51,870 nucleotides of DNA from an uncultured Clostridium sp. (GCA_946545015.1 CAMNMV010000004.1:1-51870), one strand, 5' to 3'; positions 10,626 through 20,927 are shown, counted from the stretch's first letter. The notes: a model not told the origin generated them from the sequence alone. Numbers and translations: made by a program.

Positions 10626-11489
10626 TTAGTTTAATCCATATAAATTTCCTTCAACTAATAATTTTGCTCTTTTTACAGTTTTTTCATCAGAGTTTAAAGC
10701 ATTTTCTAAAAATTCAGGATGATCAATTAAGAATTTTTTCATTGTTTCATCTGGATTTTTGAAAAATCCTTCAAGCATTTCTTTTTGAGATTCATTAATT
10801 ATTCCCATATCTAATGCTTGTTTAAAAAGATTAGAATCAACATTTACTAATGATAATGATTTAACATTTTTTTCTGCTAATTTTTCTTTTCCACCTTGCA
10901 TTCTATCAACAACAACACATGACCATTCTATTTTTCCACCTAAGTTTTCAATTGCTGGAATCCATGCTCTAATATAACTAGATGCAACTGTTATTAAATC
11001 AGCTATATGCAAAACTTTCTTCCCATTAATATTTTGTACTTCTGTAGTTTGTTCAAATTTACTATCACTTACAACAGTACTTAAATCTTTATAAATTGAG
11101 ATATGAGGTTTATTTAATAAGTAAGCAATAATATTTGAGAAAAACCAATCTCTTCTTTCTCCACCTGATATATAATCAATTTCTGATACATTAATATTTT
11201 TTTCAATATAAGATTTCATTGTATCAATTACATTTTTATATATTTCATTTGTATTATATTGTTCTAATGTTTTTTCAAAAACTTTCTTTGGTAAAGTTAA
11301 ATGATCTGATAAAGTTTCATCAATAAAACTTAAAAGATCTACTGCATCTTTTTCATTTCCGTATACAAAATGAGTATTAATAAAATAAGGGCCAATTTTT
11401 CCTGATGTATACCAAAATGGTTTGTTTTCTTCGCAAAATCTTATTGCATTTGTTTTAAATAAATATGACACTATATTAGACATATTCAT
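10626..11489 (-). CDS. Orotate phosphoribosyltransferase-like protein (divergent PRPP loop)
   Basis: FWYTSGKIGPYFINT, YISGGERRDWFFS, GKKVLHIADLITVASS. Divergently transcribed from the pyrC operon. Confidence 0.65.
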   Translation of the reverse strand: MNMSNIVSYLFKTNAIRFCEENKPFWYTSGKIGPYFINTHFVYGNEKDAVDLLSFIDETLSDHLTLPKKVFEKTLEQYNTNEIYKNVIDTMKSYIEKNINVSEIDYISGGERRDWFFSNIIAYLLNKPHISIYKDLSTVVSDSKFEQTTEVQNINGKKVLHIADLITVASSYIRAWIPAIENLGGKIEWSCVVVDRMQGGKEKLAEKNVKSLSLVNVDSNLFKQALDMGIINESQKEMLEGFFKNPDETMKKFLIDHPEFLENALNSDEKTVKRAKLLVEGNLYGLN

Positions 11490-11548
11490 ACCTCCTATTA
11501 TTTACTAGAACTATTTTAAGGTTAAATGAAAAAAATGTCAATAAAACA

Positions 11549-11577
11549 TTGAAAAAGTAACAAAAAAATGATAGAAT
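11549..11577 (+). promoter_or_regulatory. Sigma-A type promoter of the pyr operon
   Basis: TTGAAA-17 nt-TAGAAT upstream of pyrC. Confidence 0.6.
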
Positions 11578-11629
11578 TTAGCCAATATGAGCGCGTAAAA
11601 TATGCTTGTTATGAAAAAGGAGGATTTTT

Positions 11630-12901
11630 ATGAAGACACTTTTAAAAAATGGTACATTAATTGATTACAAAACTAATACATTTGATAAATTAGATGTAGT
11701 AATTGAAGACGATAAAATATCTAAAATTGCAAAAGATATTACAGAAGAAGTTGATAGAGTAATTGATTGCACTAATTTAAATATTATACCTGGAATGATT
11801 GATATGCATTGTCATCTAAGAGAACCTGGATTTGAACATAAAGAAACAATCAAAACAGGTAGTTTAAGCGCTGTTGCCGGTGGTTTCACAACTATTTGTC
11901 CTATGCCAAATACAAAACCAACACCTGATAGCGCTATTGTTTTGCAAAAAATAATAGAAGAAGGAAAAAGAGTTAACTTATGCAATGTTCGTCCATATGC
12001 TTCTGTTACTAAAGGAGAAAAAGGCGAAGAATTAGTAGATTTTAAAGAATTAAAAGAAGCGGGTGCAGTTGCATTTTCAGATGATGGAATGCCAGTTACA
12101 AATCCTAAAATATTTAGAGAGGCAATGTTTGAGGCAAATAAAATAGGATCATTTTTAGCAGAGCACTGTGAAGAAAAAACATTATATCAAGGAGCTGTAA
12201 ATGCAGGACCAATTGCTGAAAAATTAGGAGTTCCAGGAGTATATCCAGAATCAGAAGAAATAATGTTAGCTCGTGATGTTGTTTTAGCAGAAACCAATAA
12301 ATTAAGAACACATATATGCCATATAAGTACTGAAACAAGTGTAAATACAATAAGAGATGCTAAAAAAAGAGGAGTTAAAGTTACAGCAGAAACATGTACA
12401 CATCATATTGCACTTACTGAAGATGAAGTATTAAATTCTGGAGTTAATGCAAAAATGAATCCACCTTTGAGAAGTGAAAAAGATAGACAAGCAATAATAA
12501 GAGGATTAAAAGAAGGAACAATCGACGCAATAGTAACAGATCATGCTCCACATACTGAAGAAGAGAAAAATCAAGGATTAGCTAAAGCGCCAAATGGAAT
12601 AATAGGGTTTGAAACAGCTTTACCTGCTGAAATAATGAATTTAATAGATACAGGAGTATTAACATATTTAGAATTAGTAAAACTTATATCATACAATCCA
12701 GCTCAATTATTAGATTTAGATAGAGGAACAATTGAAGTAGGAAAAGTAGCAGATATAACAGTTTTTGATCCAAATGAAAAATACATATATACAAAAGAAA
12801 TGATTGTATCAAAATCAAAAAATAGTCCATTTATTGGAAAAGAACTAAAAGGAAAAGTAAAATATACTATAGTCGGAGGTAGAATCGTTTATGAAGGATA
12901 A
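11630..12901 (+). CDS. pyrC: Dihydroorotase
   Basis: DMHCHLREPGFEHKET, HISTETSV, TDHAPHTEEEK; strong ribosome-binding site AAAGGAGG. Confidence 0.97.
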   Translation: MKTLLKNGTLIDYKTNTFDKLDVVIEDDKISKIAKDITEEVDRVIDCTNLNIIPGMIDMHCHLREPGFEHKETIKTGSLSAVAGGFTTICPMPNTKPTPDSAIVLQKIIEEGKRVNLCNVRPYASVTKGEKGEELVDFKELKEAGAVAFSDDGMPVTNPKIFREAMFEANKIGSFLAEHCEEKTLYQGAVNAGPIAEKLGVPGVYPESEEIMLARDVVLAETNKLRTHICHISTETSVNTIRDAKKRGVKVTAETCTHHIALTEDEVLNSGVNAKMNPPLRSEKDRQAIIRGLKEGTIDAIVTDHAPHTEEEKNQGLAKAPNGIIGFETALPAEIMNLIDTGVLTYLELVKLISYNPAQLLDLDRGTIEVGKVADITVFDPNEKYIYTKEMIVSKSKNSPFIGKELKGKVKYTIVGGRIVYEG

Positions 12902-13817
12902 TGCAATTGATAGATTAATAGAAAAAATAAAAGAAACAAAAAATCCTACAGTAATGGGATTAGACCCAAGATATGAAATGTTACCAAATTGTGTAACTGA
13001 AAAATATCCAAAAACTTTAGAAGGGGTTTCACAAGCAATAATAGAATATAACAAGGCATTAATTGATGCAACATATGATATAATTCCTGCTATCAAACCA
13101 CAAGTGGCTTTTTATGAAATGTTTGGAATACCAGGAATGAAAGCACTAGAAGAAACCTGTAGTTATGCTAAAGAAAAAGGAATGATAATAATTGCTGATG
13201 CAAAAAGGGGAGATATCGGTTCAACTGCAGCTGGTTATTCAAATGCATATTTAGGTAAAACAAAAATAGGGGATATCGAGAAATCAATTTTTGATATAGA
13301 CTTTTTAACTGTAAATCCATATATGGGAACTGATTGTGTAAAGCCTTTTGTTGAAGATTGTAAAAAATATGGAAAAGGTTTATTTGTTTTAGTAAAAACA
13401 TCAAATCCATCATCAGGTGAATTACAAGATTTAAAATTAGAATCAGGTGAAGAAGTATATACAAGAGTTGCAAACTTAGTTGAAAAATGGGGTGAAGATT
13501 TAAGAGGAGAATATGGATATAGTAGTATAGCGGCAGTTGTTGGAGCAACATATCCAGAACAATTAAAATCAATTAGAGAAACTGCACCACATACATATTT
13601 CTTAATTCCAGGTTATGGGGCACAAGGGGGAAAAGCAGAAGATATAGCACTTGGATTTGATAAAGAAGGATTAGGTGGAATAGTAAATGCATCTAGAAGT
13701 CTAATGTGTGCGTATAAATCAGATAAATGGAAAGAGCAATTTGATGAAAAAGATTATGCCAAAGCAACAAGAGCAGAAGCTATAAGAATGAGAGATGAAA
13801 TTACTAGTGCATTATGA
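12891..13817 (+). CDS. pyrF: Orotidine 5'-phosphate decarboxylase (type 2)
   Basis: IADAKRGDIGSTAAGYSNAYLG; overlaps pyrC. Confidence 0.96.
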   Translation: MKDNAIDRLIEKIKETKNPTVMGLDPRYEMLPNCVTEKYPKTLEGVSQAIIEYNKALIDATYDIIPAIKPQVAFYEMFGIPGMKALEETCSYAKEKGMIIIADAKRGDIGSTAAGYSNAYLGKTKIGDIEKSIFDIDFLTVNPYMGTDCVKPFVEDCKKYGKGLFVLVKTSNPSSGELQDLKLESGEEVYTRVANLVEKWGEDLRGEYGYSSIAAVVGATYPEQLKSIRETAPHTYFLIPGYGAQGGKAEDIALGFDKEGLGGIVNASRSLMCAYKSDKWKEQFDEKDYAKATRAEAIRMRDEITSAL

Positions 13818-13880
13818 TAGTATTAAAAAATAAGATTAGGATTAAAATTTAAATAAAACTAATTAGAAGGAGGAAAGCAA

Positions 13881-14672
13881 ATGCCAGTAAGTATAAAAGC
13901 AAAATTAGTAGAAAAAGAAGAAGTGATAAATGGAATTTTTAAATTTGTGGTTGATGCAAGTGAAGTAGTAAATACAGCAAAACCAGGACAATTTATAGAA
14001 ATTCGCGTAAATGATGATATAGAACCATTTTTAAGAAGACCAATAAGTATCCACAATATGGATAAAAATAGTGGAAAATTAGAATTCATTTTCCAAGTAA
14101 AAGGAAAAGGTACACAAATTTTATCTAAAAAAGAAATTGGAAATTTAATTGATATTATTGGTCCTTTGGGAAAAGGTACTTTTAAATATGATAAATATGA
14201 AAAAATTGGAATTATAGGTGGAGGAATAGGAGTGTTTCCACTATATGAATTGGCTAAAGAAGCTAAAAATGATGGTAAAGATGTAAATATTTATTTAGGA
14301 TTTAGAAATAAAGATTTAGTTTGTTTAGAAAAAGAATTTAAAGATGTATCATCATCTCTAACACTTACAACAGATGATGGAAGTTATAGTCAAAAAGGAT
14401 TTGCAATAGATTTCTTAAAACAAGATATAGAAGATGGTAAAATAGATTGCATATATGCATGTGGACCTCTTCCAATGTTAAAAGCAGTAAGAAATTTAGC
14501 AATTGAAAAAAATATTCCATGTCAAATTTCTTTAGAAGAAAGAATGGGATGTGGTTTAGGAGTATGTTTAGGGTGTGCAGTAAAAACTGCTGACAGTCCA
14601 AAAGAAGCTCCTGAGTATTTACATGTTTGTAAAGCAGGACCAGTTTTTGATGCTAAAGATGTAGAAATATAG
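13881..14672 (+). CDS. pyrK: Dihydroorotate dehydrogenase electron transfer subunit
   Basis: FAD/NAD domains (RRPISIHNMD, GGGIGVFPLYELA) and the [2Fe-2S] motif CGLGVCLGCAVK...C. Confidence 0.95.
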   Translation: MPVSIKAKLVEKEEVINGIFKFVVDASEVVNTAKPGQFIEIRVNDDIEPFLRRPISIHNMDKNSGKLEFIFQVKGKGTQILSKKEIGNLIDIIGPLGKGTFKYDKYEKIGIIGGGIGVFPLYELAKEAKNDGKDVNIYLGFRNKDLVCLEKEFKDVSSSLTLTTDDGSYSQKGFAIDFLKQDIEDGKIDCIYACGPLPMLKAVRNLAIEKNIPCQISLEERMGCGLGVCLGCAVKTADSPKEAPEYLHVCKAGPVFDAKDVEI

Positions 14673-14696
14673 ATTAAATAAAAAAGGAGGAATAAC

Positions 14697-15605
14697 ATGA
14701 ATACAAAAATAAATTTTGCAGGAATTGAAATGAAAAATCCAGTAACTGTTGCTTCAGGTACTTTTGGATATGGAAGAGAATATAGTGATTTTTTTGATTT
14801 GAGCAAGCTTGGAGGAATTATAACAAAAGGAACATCACTAAAGCCTAGAAGCGGAAATAAACCAGTTAGAGTATGCGAGACAGCAAGCGGAATGTTAAAT
14901 AGTATAGGATTACAAAACCCTGGTGTTGAATATTTTGCTCAAAATGATTTACCTTTTTTAAGAAAATTTGATACTGCAGTAATAGTAAATGCATGTGGTA
15001 GTTCAGTTGATGAATATGTTGAATTATGCAAAATATTAAATACTTTAGATATAGACGGAGTAGAATTAAATTTATCTTGCCCAAATGTAAAAGAAGGTTG
15101 TATGGCATTTGGAAATTCATATGAAGGCGTAAAACATGTTACTTCAGAAGTTAGAAAAGTTTTGGACAAACCATTAATTGTTAAACTAACACCTAATGTA
15201 ACAGATATTGCATCAATTGCTAAGGCAGTAGAAGATGCAGGAGCAGATGGTGTATCATTAATAAATACATTACTAGGAATGAAAATTGATATTGATAGGA
15301 AAAAACCAGTTTTAGCTAATAATATGGGAGGACTTTCAGGACCAGCCATAAAACCAGTTGCAGTTAGAATGGTATATCAAGTGGCACAAGCTGTTAATAT
15401 TCCAATTCTTGGAATGGGAGGAATTGTAAATGGTGATGATGCTGTAGAATTTATGCTTGCAGGTGCTAGCGCAATATCAATTGGTGCAGGTAATTTCATA
15501 GATCCATATACAAGTGTTAATACTGTAAATGGAATAGAAAATTACATGAAAAAACATAATATAGAAGATGTAAAAGAAATTATTGGAAAAGTTGAGTTGA
15601 ATTAA
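14697..15605 (+). CDS. pyrD: Dihydroorotate dehydrogenase catalytic subunit (class 1B)
   Basis: PVTVASGTFGYG, ELNLSCPNVKEG, VKLTPNVTDI, GMGGIVNGDDA. Confidence 0.96.
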   Translation: MNTKINFAGIEMKNPVTVASGTFGYGREYSDFFDLSKLGGIITKGTSLKPRSGNKPVRVCETASGMLNSIGLQNPGVEYFAQNDLPFLRKFDTAVIVNACGSSVDEYVELCKILNTLDIDGVELNLSCPNVKEGCMAFGNSYEGVKHVTSEVRKVLDKPLIVKLTPNVTDIASIAKAVEDAGADGVSLINTLLGMKIDIDRKKPVLANNMGGLSGPAIKPVAVRMVYQVAQAVNIPILGMGGIVNGDDAVEFMLAGASAISIGAGNFIDPYTSVNTVNGIENYMKKHNIEDVKEIIGKVELN

Positions 15606-15608
15606 AAT

Positions 15609-16490
15609 ATGGAAATAATTGTAGGGAAAAATGCAGGCTTTTGTTATGGGGTAAGGCGTGCAGTAGATGGAGCAATATCCCAATTAAATAATGCCGATAA
15701 AACAAATGGGATTTATTGTTTAGGGGAAATTGTCCATAATAAAGACGTAGTAAAATCATTAGAAGACAAAGGAATGAAATTTATAGAAGATATATCTGAA
15801 GCAAATGGATTAACAATAATAAGAGCACATGGAGTACCAGAAAGTGTGTATAAGGAAGCAAAGCAAATGAATATTGAAATAAGAGATTACACATGTCCTA
15901 AGGTTTTAAAAATTCATGAAATTGTAGAAGAATATTCTAAAAAAGGATTTTACATATTTTTAACAGGATCAAAAGTACATCCTGAAAATATAGGTACAAT
16001 GAGCTATTGTGGTAATAATTATTTTGTTATAGAAAATAAGGATATGATAGAAGAAGCTATAAGTGAATTTGAAAAAACAAATTTGAACAAACTTTTATTA
16101 ATATCGCAAACAACATTTAGTATGGAAAAATTTGATATTATTAAAAAGATAATAAGTGAAAATATAGATAAAGATGTTGATTTGGTTATTAAAAATACTA
16201 TTTGTGCTGCAACGAAGGTAAGACAAGAAGAAGTAACAGAAGTAGCTAAAAAAGTAAATAAAATGATAATAATTGGTGGTAAAAATAGCTCTAATACTAA
16301 AAAATTATTTGAAATAGCAAGTGGAATTTGTAAAGATAGTATTTGTATAGAAAATGATAAAGAACTAGAATGTGATTTCTTTAACAAAAATGATAAAATA
16401 GGTATAATGGCAGGTGCTTCAACACCGCAAGAGAGTATTGATAAAGTAGTTGCAAAATTGACAGAAAGCCTAGAATTTGCTATAATTTAA
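15609..16490 (+). CDS. ispH: 4-hydroxy-3-methylbut-2-enyl diphosphate reductase
   Basis: AGFCYGVRRAVD, IRAHGVPE, TCPKV, TICAAT, GIMAGASTPQESI. Confidence 0.95.
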   Translation: MEIIVGKNAGFCYGVRRAVDGAISQLNNADKTNGIYCLGEIVHNKDVVKSLEDKGMKFIEDISEANGLTIIRAHGVPESVYKEAKQMNIEIRDYTCPKVLKIHEIVEEYSKKGFYIFLTGSKVHPENIGTMSYCGNNYFVIENKDMIEEAISEFEKTNLNKLLLISQTTFSMEKFDIIKKIISENIDKDVDLVIKNTICAATKVRQEEVTEVAKKVNKMIIIGGKNSSNTKKLFEIASGICKDSICIENDKELECDFFNKNDKIGIMAGASTPQESIDKVVAKLTESLEFAII

Positions 16491-16518
16491 CTATCGGTTT
16501 ATAACCGATAGTTTTTTA
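16489..16518 (+). terminator. Rho-independent terminator
   Basis: AACTATCGGTT-TAT-AACCGATAGTTTTTT. Confidence 0.85.
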
Positions 16519-16580
16519 TCTCCTTTTTGGAGTTAGCAAGAATAGTTTTGGCAGCCATAAGTATAAAAGGAGGATTTTAT

Positions 16581-17006
16581 ATGGCAAAAGTAATAATAAC
16601 GACACAAGCATGTCCAGTTTGCAAGTATGAATACCAAGAGAATACATACTATGGAAACAAAGTGACAAAATCTGTACGGTCAAAGGAAGAAAATGGAAAA
16701 CCACTTGTAGATGTTGGAGACATTCTTTTTGTTAACAGCTATTATGAGGCTAGAAAGGAACTTCCTGAAGAATTCGCGGATAAGTGTTTTATTGTAGATG
16801 TGGTTCAAGAAAATGCTGTTTTGGAAAAGACAGTAGTAGCTAATGGTGATAAGCCATTTCAGCTTGTACCATATTCATTAAATTCAATTCCGCTTGAAGG
16901 ACCAGGATATGTCAAAGATGAGCGTGTGCTTGGAATGTTTTGCCCTAAGTGTGGTGTTATGCTTAATGCTAAAACCTGCACAAAAACAGAAGAAAAAAGT
17001 TTATAA
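16581..17006 (+). CDS. Hypothetical protein with two CxxC zinc-ribbon-like knuckles
   Basis: CPVCKYEY near the N-terminus and CPKCGVML near the C-terminus; AAAGGAGG site before ATG 16581. Codon usage differs somewhat from neighbours. Contains the only in-frame CGG (16677-16679) that is not at a frame break. Confidence 0.7.
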   Translation: MAKVIITTQACPVCKYEYQENTYYGNKVTKSVRSKEENGKPLVDVGDILFVNSYYEARKELPEEFADKCFIVDVVQENAVLEKTVVANGDKPFQLVPYSLNSIPLEGPGYVKDERVLGMFCPKCGVMLNAKTCTKTEEKSL

Positions 17007-17012
17007 AATAAG

Positions 17013-17048
17013 ATGCCACCTGCATAATTGGTGGCATTTTATTTTTTG
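17013..17048 (+). terminator. Rho-independent terminator
   Basis: TGCCACC-TGCATAATT-GGTGGCA followed by T-rich tract. Confidence 0.8.
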
Positions 17049-17313
17049 TTTACAATGTGAAATGTCGAATTTTGCGATGAGTTTTTAAAGCTTTTTTGGC
17101 TAATTTAATTGACAATAAAGAATAATGGCTTTATACTGAAATTAGAATTATATAATTTTATGGTAACAAATTAAACAATGTTACTATTCTAAAAGTTAAC
17201 TTTTATCTAAAAAATTTATATCTACATTCTACCCTATATTTATAAAATAATGTATAAAGAAAAGGAGGTTAATTATTTAGTGCACTAAATTTTTTATAAA
17301 ATCAATATAAAAA

Positions 17314-17940
17314 ATGAATAGAAAATTTATAAAAAATAGCAATTTAATATTGCGAAAAATTTTAAAATTAAATAGTAATAAAACTATTTTAAAAAATTTT
17401 ATTGAATCTTTTTTAAATATTTATATATCTGAAATCGAAATAAATAAATCCCCAATAATAGATAATAAAAAAAGCAAAGATTATGGTATTGTTGATGTTA
17501 GAGTAAAAACAATAGAAGATGAAGAATTAAATGTTGGTATTCAAATAATTGATGGCGATTATATACAAAATAAAATGTTTTTATATTATGCCAAAATCCA
17601 TTCGAATCAAGTGTTATATAATGATAATAGAAAAATAGTAAAAACTATAACAATAAATATTTTGGATACTTCATATTTAAGTACAAAGCAGTATCATAAA
17701 GTTATGAGAATTAAGACTAATATTATAAATGATAGTATATTAGAAACAATGGAATTACATTTGATAGAATTACCTAAATTTTATGAGATTATTAAAGATA
17801 AGCACCTCAATAAACAATTATGGATATGCTATTTAAAAGGAGAAGATGAAGAATTAATAGAGTTAGCTAAAAAAGAAAATTCGCAAATAAATAAATTAGA
17901 TAAACAATTGGAAAAATATTGGAAAAAAGAAAAAGTTTAA
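17314..17940 (+). CDS. Rpn/PD-(D/E)XK nuclease family transposase-like protein
   Basis: GIVDVRVKTIEDEELNVGIQI (D...ExK/QxQ-like core), YYAKIHSNQ, HLIELPKF typical of Rpn/YhgA-like proteins. Confidence 0.6.
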   Translation: MNRKFIKNSNLILRKILKLNSNKTILKNFIESFLNIYISEIEINKSPIIDNKKSKDYGIVDVRVKTIEDEELNVGIQIIDGDYIQNKMFLYYAKIHSNQVLYNDNRKIVKTITINILDTSYLSTKQYHKVMRIKTNIINDSILETMELHLIELPKFYEIIKDKHLNKQLWICYLKGEDEELIELAKKENSQINKLDKQLEKYWKKEKV

Positions 17941-17964
17941 GTAATCTAAAGGAAAGGAGAAATA

Positions 17965-18438
17965 TTGCAAAAGCAAATTGATGTTGAAAAACAAAAGATG
18001 AAAAAATTTTTTAAGAAATATAATTTGTATTTAAATAAAGTTTTATCTAATCAATTTAAGAGAAAAATAAATAGGATAACTTATTTGGGAAATTGTAGAA
18101 TTAATGCTATACCTGAATATAAATATATACTATTAAAATTTAATATTGTTTTAGATAATTTTTCAAATCATACAGTATTTATAAGAATCATAAAAGATTA
18201 CCAAATTGAAGAAAGCTTGTTTTGCTATTGGCTTTTTTGTGAAAAGAATTATAATTTGAGGACACAATACTATACTCCTAAAGCTAATATAGTAAATTGC
18301 AAGAGAGATTATACAGATAAAAAATTCGAAATGCAGTTATTTGGAAGAAATAATAAAGTATGGAAAACATCTGTTATAAATATCACTAATTTAAATGATC
18401 GAATTAATGATAATTTTTTGTTTATAGCAATATTATGA
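17965..18438 (+). CDS. Hypothetical protein, probably translationally linked to the Rpn-like gene
   Basis: ORF with GGAAAGGAGAAA site before TTG; 24 nt after the upstream gene. Confidence 0.5.
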   Translation: MQKQIDVEKQKMKKFFKKYNLYLNKVLSNQFKRKINRITYLGNCRINAIPEYKYILLKFNIVLDNFSNHTVFIRIIKDYQIEESLFCYWLFCEKNYNLRTQYYTPKANIVNCKRDYTDKKFEMQLFGRNNKVWKTSVINITNLNDRINDNFLFIAIL

Positions 18439-18495
18439 ATTAAAAATATTTAATATAGAAATAAAATAATTAAAACTGATATTAAAAAATAAATA

Positions 18496-18525
18496 AAAGG
18501 TAATCTGGAAATTCAGATTACCTTT
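18496..18525. terminator. Bidirectional terminator
   Basis: AAAGGTAATCTG-GAAATT-CAGATTACCTTT between convergent genes. Confidence 0.8.
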
Positions 18526-18554
18526 ATTAATATTATACTAATATATAAATTTTA

Positions 18555-20927
18555 TTAATGAGCATCTGTTAGTATTGGTTTTAATGTTACATATACTACG
18601 GTTCCTTCTGGAACTTGAGAGTCTTTTATATAATCTTGAGAAATAACATTTCCAGTTCCTTCAATGCTAATATTTAAATTCTTCTCTCTTAAAACACTTG
18701 TTGCTTGACTAGCTCCCATTCCTTTAAGATCAGGTACTACAGTAGATGTTGCAGGAGAATCTTTATCATATAAGAATATAATAGAATTTTTTGAAAGTGA
18801 TACACCAGGTTTTGGAGATTGATCAGCTACTAATTCAACATTAGGATCTGCTTTAGAAACGACATTTACTTTGAAACCAGCTTGTTCTAATATTGTTTTT
18901 GCTTCTGTAATTGTTTTATTTCTTACATCTGGTACCATTACTAAATTTGGATCTGTTGATGCCGAAGTTTCATTTAGTGTAGAAGGAACATTTAAGTATG
19001 GTAATATTTCTGAAAGCATTTGTCCAACTACTGGTCCTGCTAAGCTTCCACCTTGATGGTTATCTGCTGGTGGTTTATATAATGTTAAAAGAAGTGCTAC
19101 TTGAGTATCTTCTATTGGTGAGATTGCAACATAAGATGCAACATATCCTTCATCTTTTTTATCTTCAGGTGGTTCAGAAGTTCCTGTTTTTCCACCTATA
19201 GAGTAACCATTAACTTTTGCATGTTTACCAGTTCCACTAACCACAACATATTCCATCATATCTTTAACTTCTTGTGAAGTTTCTTTTGAAAGAACTTGTC
19301 TTACTCTTACTGGATCAACTGATGTAACTGCTCCAGTATCTGTATTTGTAATTTCTTTTACAATTCTAGGTTGCATTAGGTATCCATCATTGGCAACTGC
19401 AGATATTGCAGTTATCATTTGAAGAGGAGTGATATTCAATCTTTGTCCAAATGACATTGTTGCAAGTTCAACTGGACCTACTTTATCTAAATTACTAAAC
19501 AAGCTATTTTCTTCGCCTGATAGAGCCACTCCTGTTTTATTAAATAATCCAAATGCTTTGTAGTATTTATATAATGTAGGAGCTCCGATTCTTTTACCTA
19601 ATTGCATAAAAGCAGGGTTACAAGAATTTCCTAAAGCTTGGGTTAAATTTTGATACCCGTGAGGATTATAATATCTCCAACAAGCTATATCTCTGTCAGC
19701 CACATGTTCATATCCTGTACAAAGAAATTCACCATTAACGTTTGGTGTTGTAATATTTTCTTCTAAAGCAATGGAAGAAGTAATTACTTTAAATACTGAT
19801 CCAGGTTCATATAAATCTGAGACTGATTTGTTACGCCACATTTTTTGAATTTCATTTCCTTTATCTTCAGCAGATAAAGATTCATATACTTGAGCTAATT
19901 TTTCATTAGGGGTAAATGGATCATTTAGATTGTAATTTGGATAGCATGCCATAGCTAATATGTCACCGTTTTTTGGATTCATTACTATAACGTTTCCACC
20001 TTTTTCACAATTGTTTTCTTCAACTGCTTGTTTAAGATATTTTTCAACGATTGTTTGAATGTTTAAATCAACAGTTAATGTTAAGTTGCTTCCATTTTCA
20101 GCTGCTATATATTTTTCTTCTGAATTAGGAATTTCTTGTTGGTTACTTCCTTTAGAACTTATTATTTTTCCTGGAGTTCCTGTTAAAACATCATCCCATT
20201 TACTTTCAATTCCTGTTATACCTTGATTGTCTGTACCACAGAAGCCTAAAACAGCAGATAATACAGAGTTATATGGATAATATCTTTTGCTATCTTCATC
20301 TATATTTATTCCAACTGTAATCTCATTTTCTTTCATCCAATCTTTAAGTTTATCAATCTTATCTTGTTCTACCTTTTTTATAATTGTTTGAAATTGTGAT
20401 TTACTATTAACTTTTTCGAATACGCTGTCATAGTCTAACTCAAATATTTCTGAAAATGCTTTAGCAACTTTTTCTTTTAATTTAGCTGTTTTTTCCTCAG
20501 TAGTATCAACAATTTTAGTTGGATTTATTGTAACTGTATCCACTCTTGCACTTATTGCTAGAGCCTTTCCTGTTGAATCATAAATATTTCCACGCTTTGG
20601 ACTTATTATTTGATTTATTGTTTGCTGTTGATAAGCACTTTCTTTTAATGAATTTCCTTGAATAAATTGTAAAAATCCAATTCTAAGTATCAATAAAATT
20701 AATAATAACAATATTATTATAAATATTGTTTTTAATTTTTTAGTATGTATTAAATTTTGAGAATCAAAATCATTATTTAGTTTTATTATTTTAGAATTAT
20801 TTTTTGAGTTTTTTGAACTTTTTATTTTAGTTTTAGTTGATTTTGAAGTTTGAGTAGTTCGTAATTTATTGGTATTTCTAGAATTGGAGATATTTTTATT
20901 ATATTTTGAATTTTTCTTATTACTCAT
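18555..20927 (-). CDS. Class B penicillin-binding protein with two C-terminal PASTA domains (SpoVD/FtsI-like)
   Basis: ISPKRGNIYDSTGKALA, PGSVFKVI (SxxK), GNSCNP (SxN), IGGKTGTSEP (KTG), then PDV/PDL PASTA repeats. Ser/Lys/Asn-rich disordered N-terminus. Confidence 0.92.
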   Translation of the reverse strand: MSNKKNSKYNKNISNSRNTNKLRTTQTSKSTKTKIKSSKNSKNNSKIIKLNNDFDSQNLIHTKKLKTIFIIILLLLILLILRIGFLQFIQGNSLKESAYQQQTINQIISPKRGNIYDSTGKALAISARVDTVTINPTKIVDTTEEKTAKLKEKVAKAFSEIFELDYDSVFEKVNSKSQFQTIIKKVEQDKIDKLKDWMKENEITVGINIDEDSKRYYPYNSVLSAVLGFCGTDNQGITGIESKWDDVLTGTPGKIISSKGSNQQEIPNSEEKYIAAENGSNLTLTVDLNIQTIVEKYLKQAVEENNCEKGGNVIVMNPKNGDILAMACYPNYNLNDPFTPNEKLAQVYESLSAEDKGNEIQKMWRNKSVSDLYEPGSVFKVITSSIALEENITTPNVNGEFLCTGYEHVADRDIACWRYYNPHGYQNLTQALGNSCNPAFMQLGKRIGAPTLYKYYKAFGLFNKTGVALSGEENSLFSNLDKVGPVELATMSFGQRLNITPLQMITAISAVANDGYLMQPRIVKEITNTDTGAVTSVDPVRVRQVLSKETSQEVKDMMEYVVVSGTGKHAKVNGYSIGGKTGTSEPPEDKKDEGYVASYVAISPIEDTQVALLLTLYKPPADNHQGGSLAGPVVGQMLSEILPYLNVPSTLNETSASTDPNLVMVPDVRNKTITEAKTILEQAGFKVNVVSKADPNVELVADQSPKPGVSLSKNSIIFLYDKDSPATSTVVPDLKGMGASQATSVLREKNLNISIEGTGNVISQDYIKDSQVPEGTVVYVTLKPILTDAH

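Noticed and set aside
12114-15349. Many long minus-strand ORFs antisense to the pyr genes (12114, 12845, 13168, 13859, 14365, 14522, 14866, 14939)
   Set aside because: They are compositional shadows of strongly supported plus-strand enzymes; Leu/Ile/His/Tyr-rich with no domains or good ribosome-binding sites.
16677-16679. Third in-frame CGG tested as another +1 shift site
   Set aside because: A +1 shift here gives a short product (GQRKKMENHL-stop), while the zero frame keeps both CxxC knuckles. The codon is therefore read in place; it is kept as a counterexample to obligatory shifting.
16894-17088. 64-aa plus-strand ORF overlapping the zinc-ribbon gene
   Set aside because: Alternative frame of a better-supported gene and it runs through the terminator hairpin.
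17314-18438. Rpn-like gene pair as a complete mobile element
   Set aside because: No terminal inverted repeats or target-site duplication could be identified by eye; only the nuclease-like CDS and one palindrome are supported.
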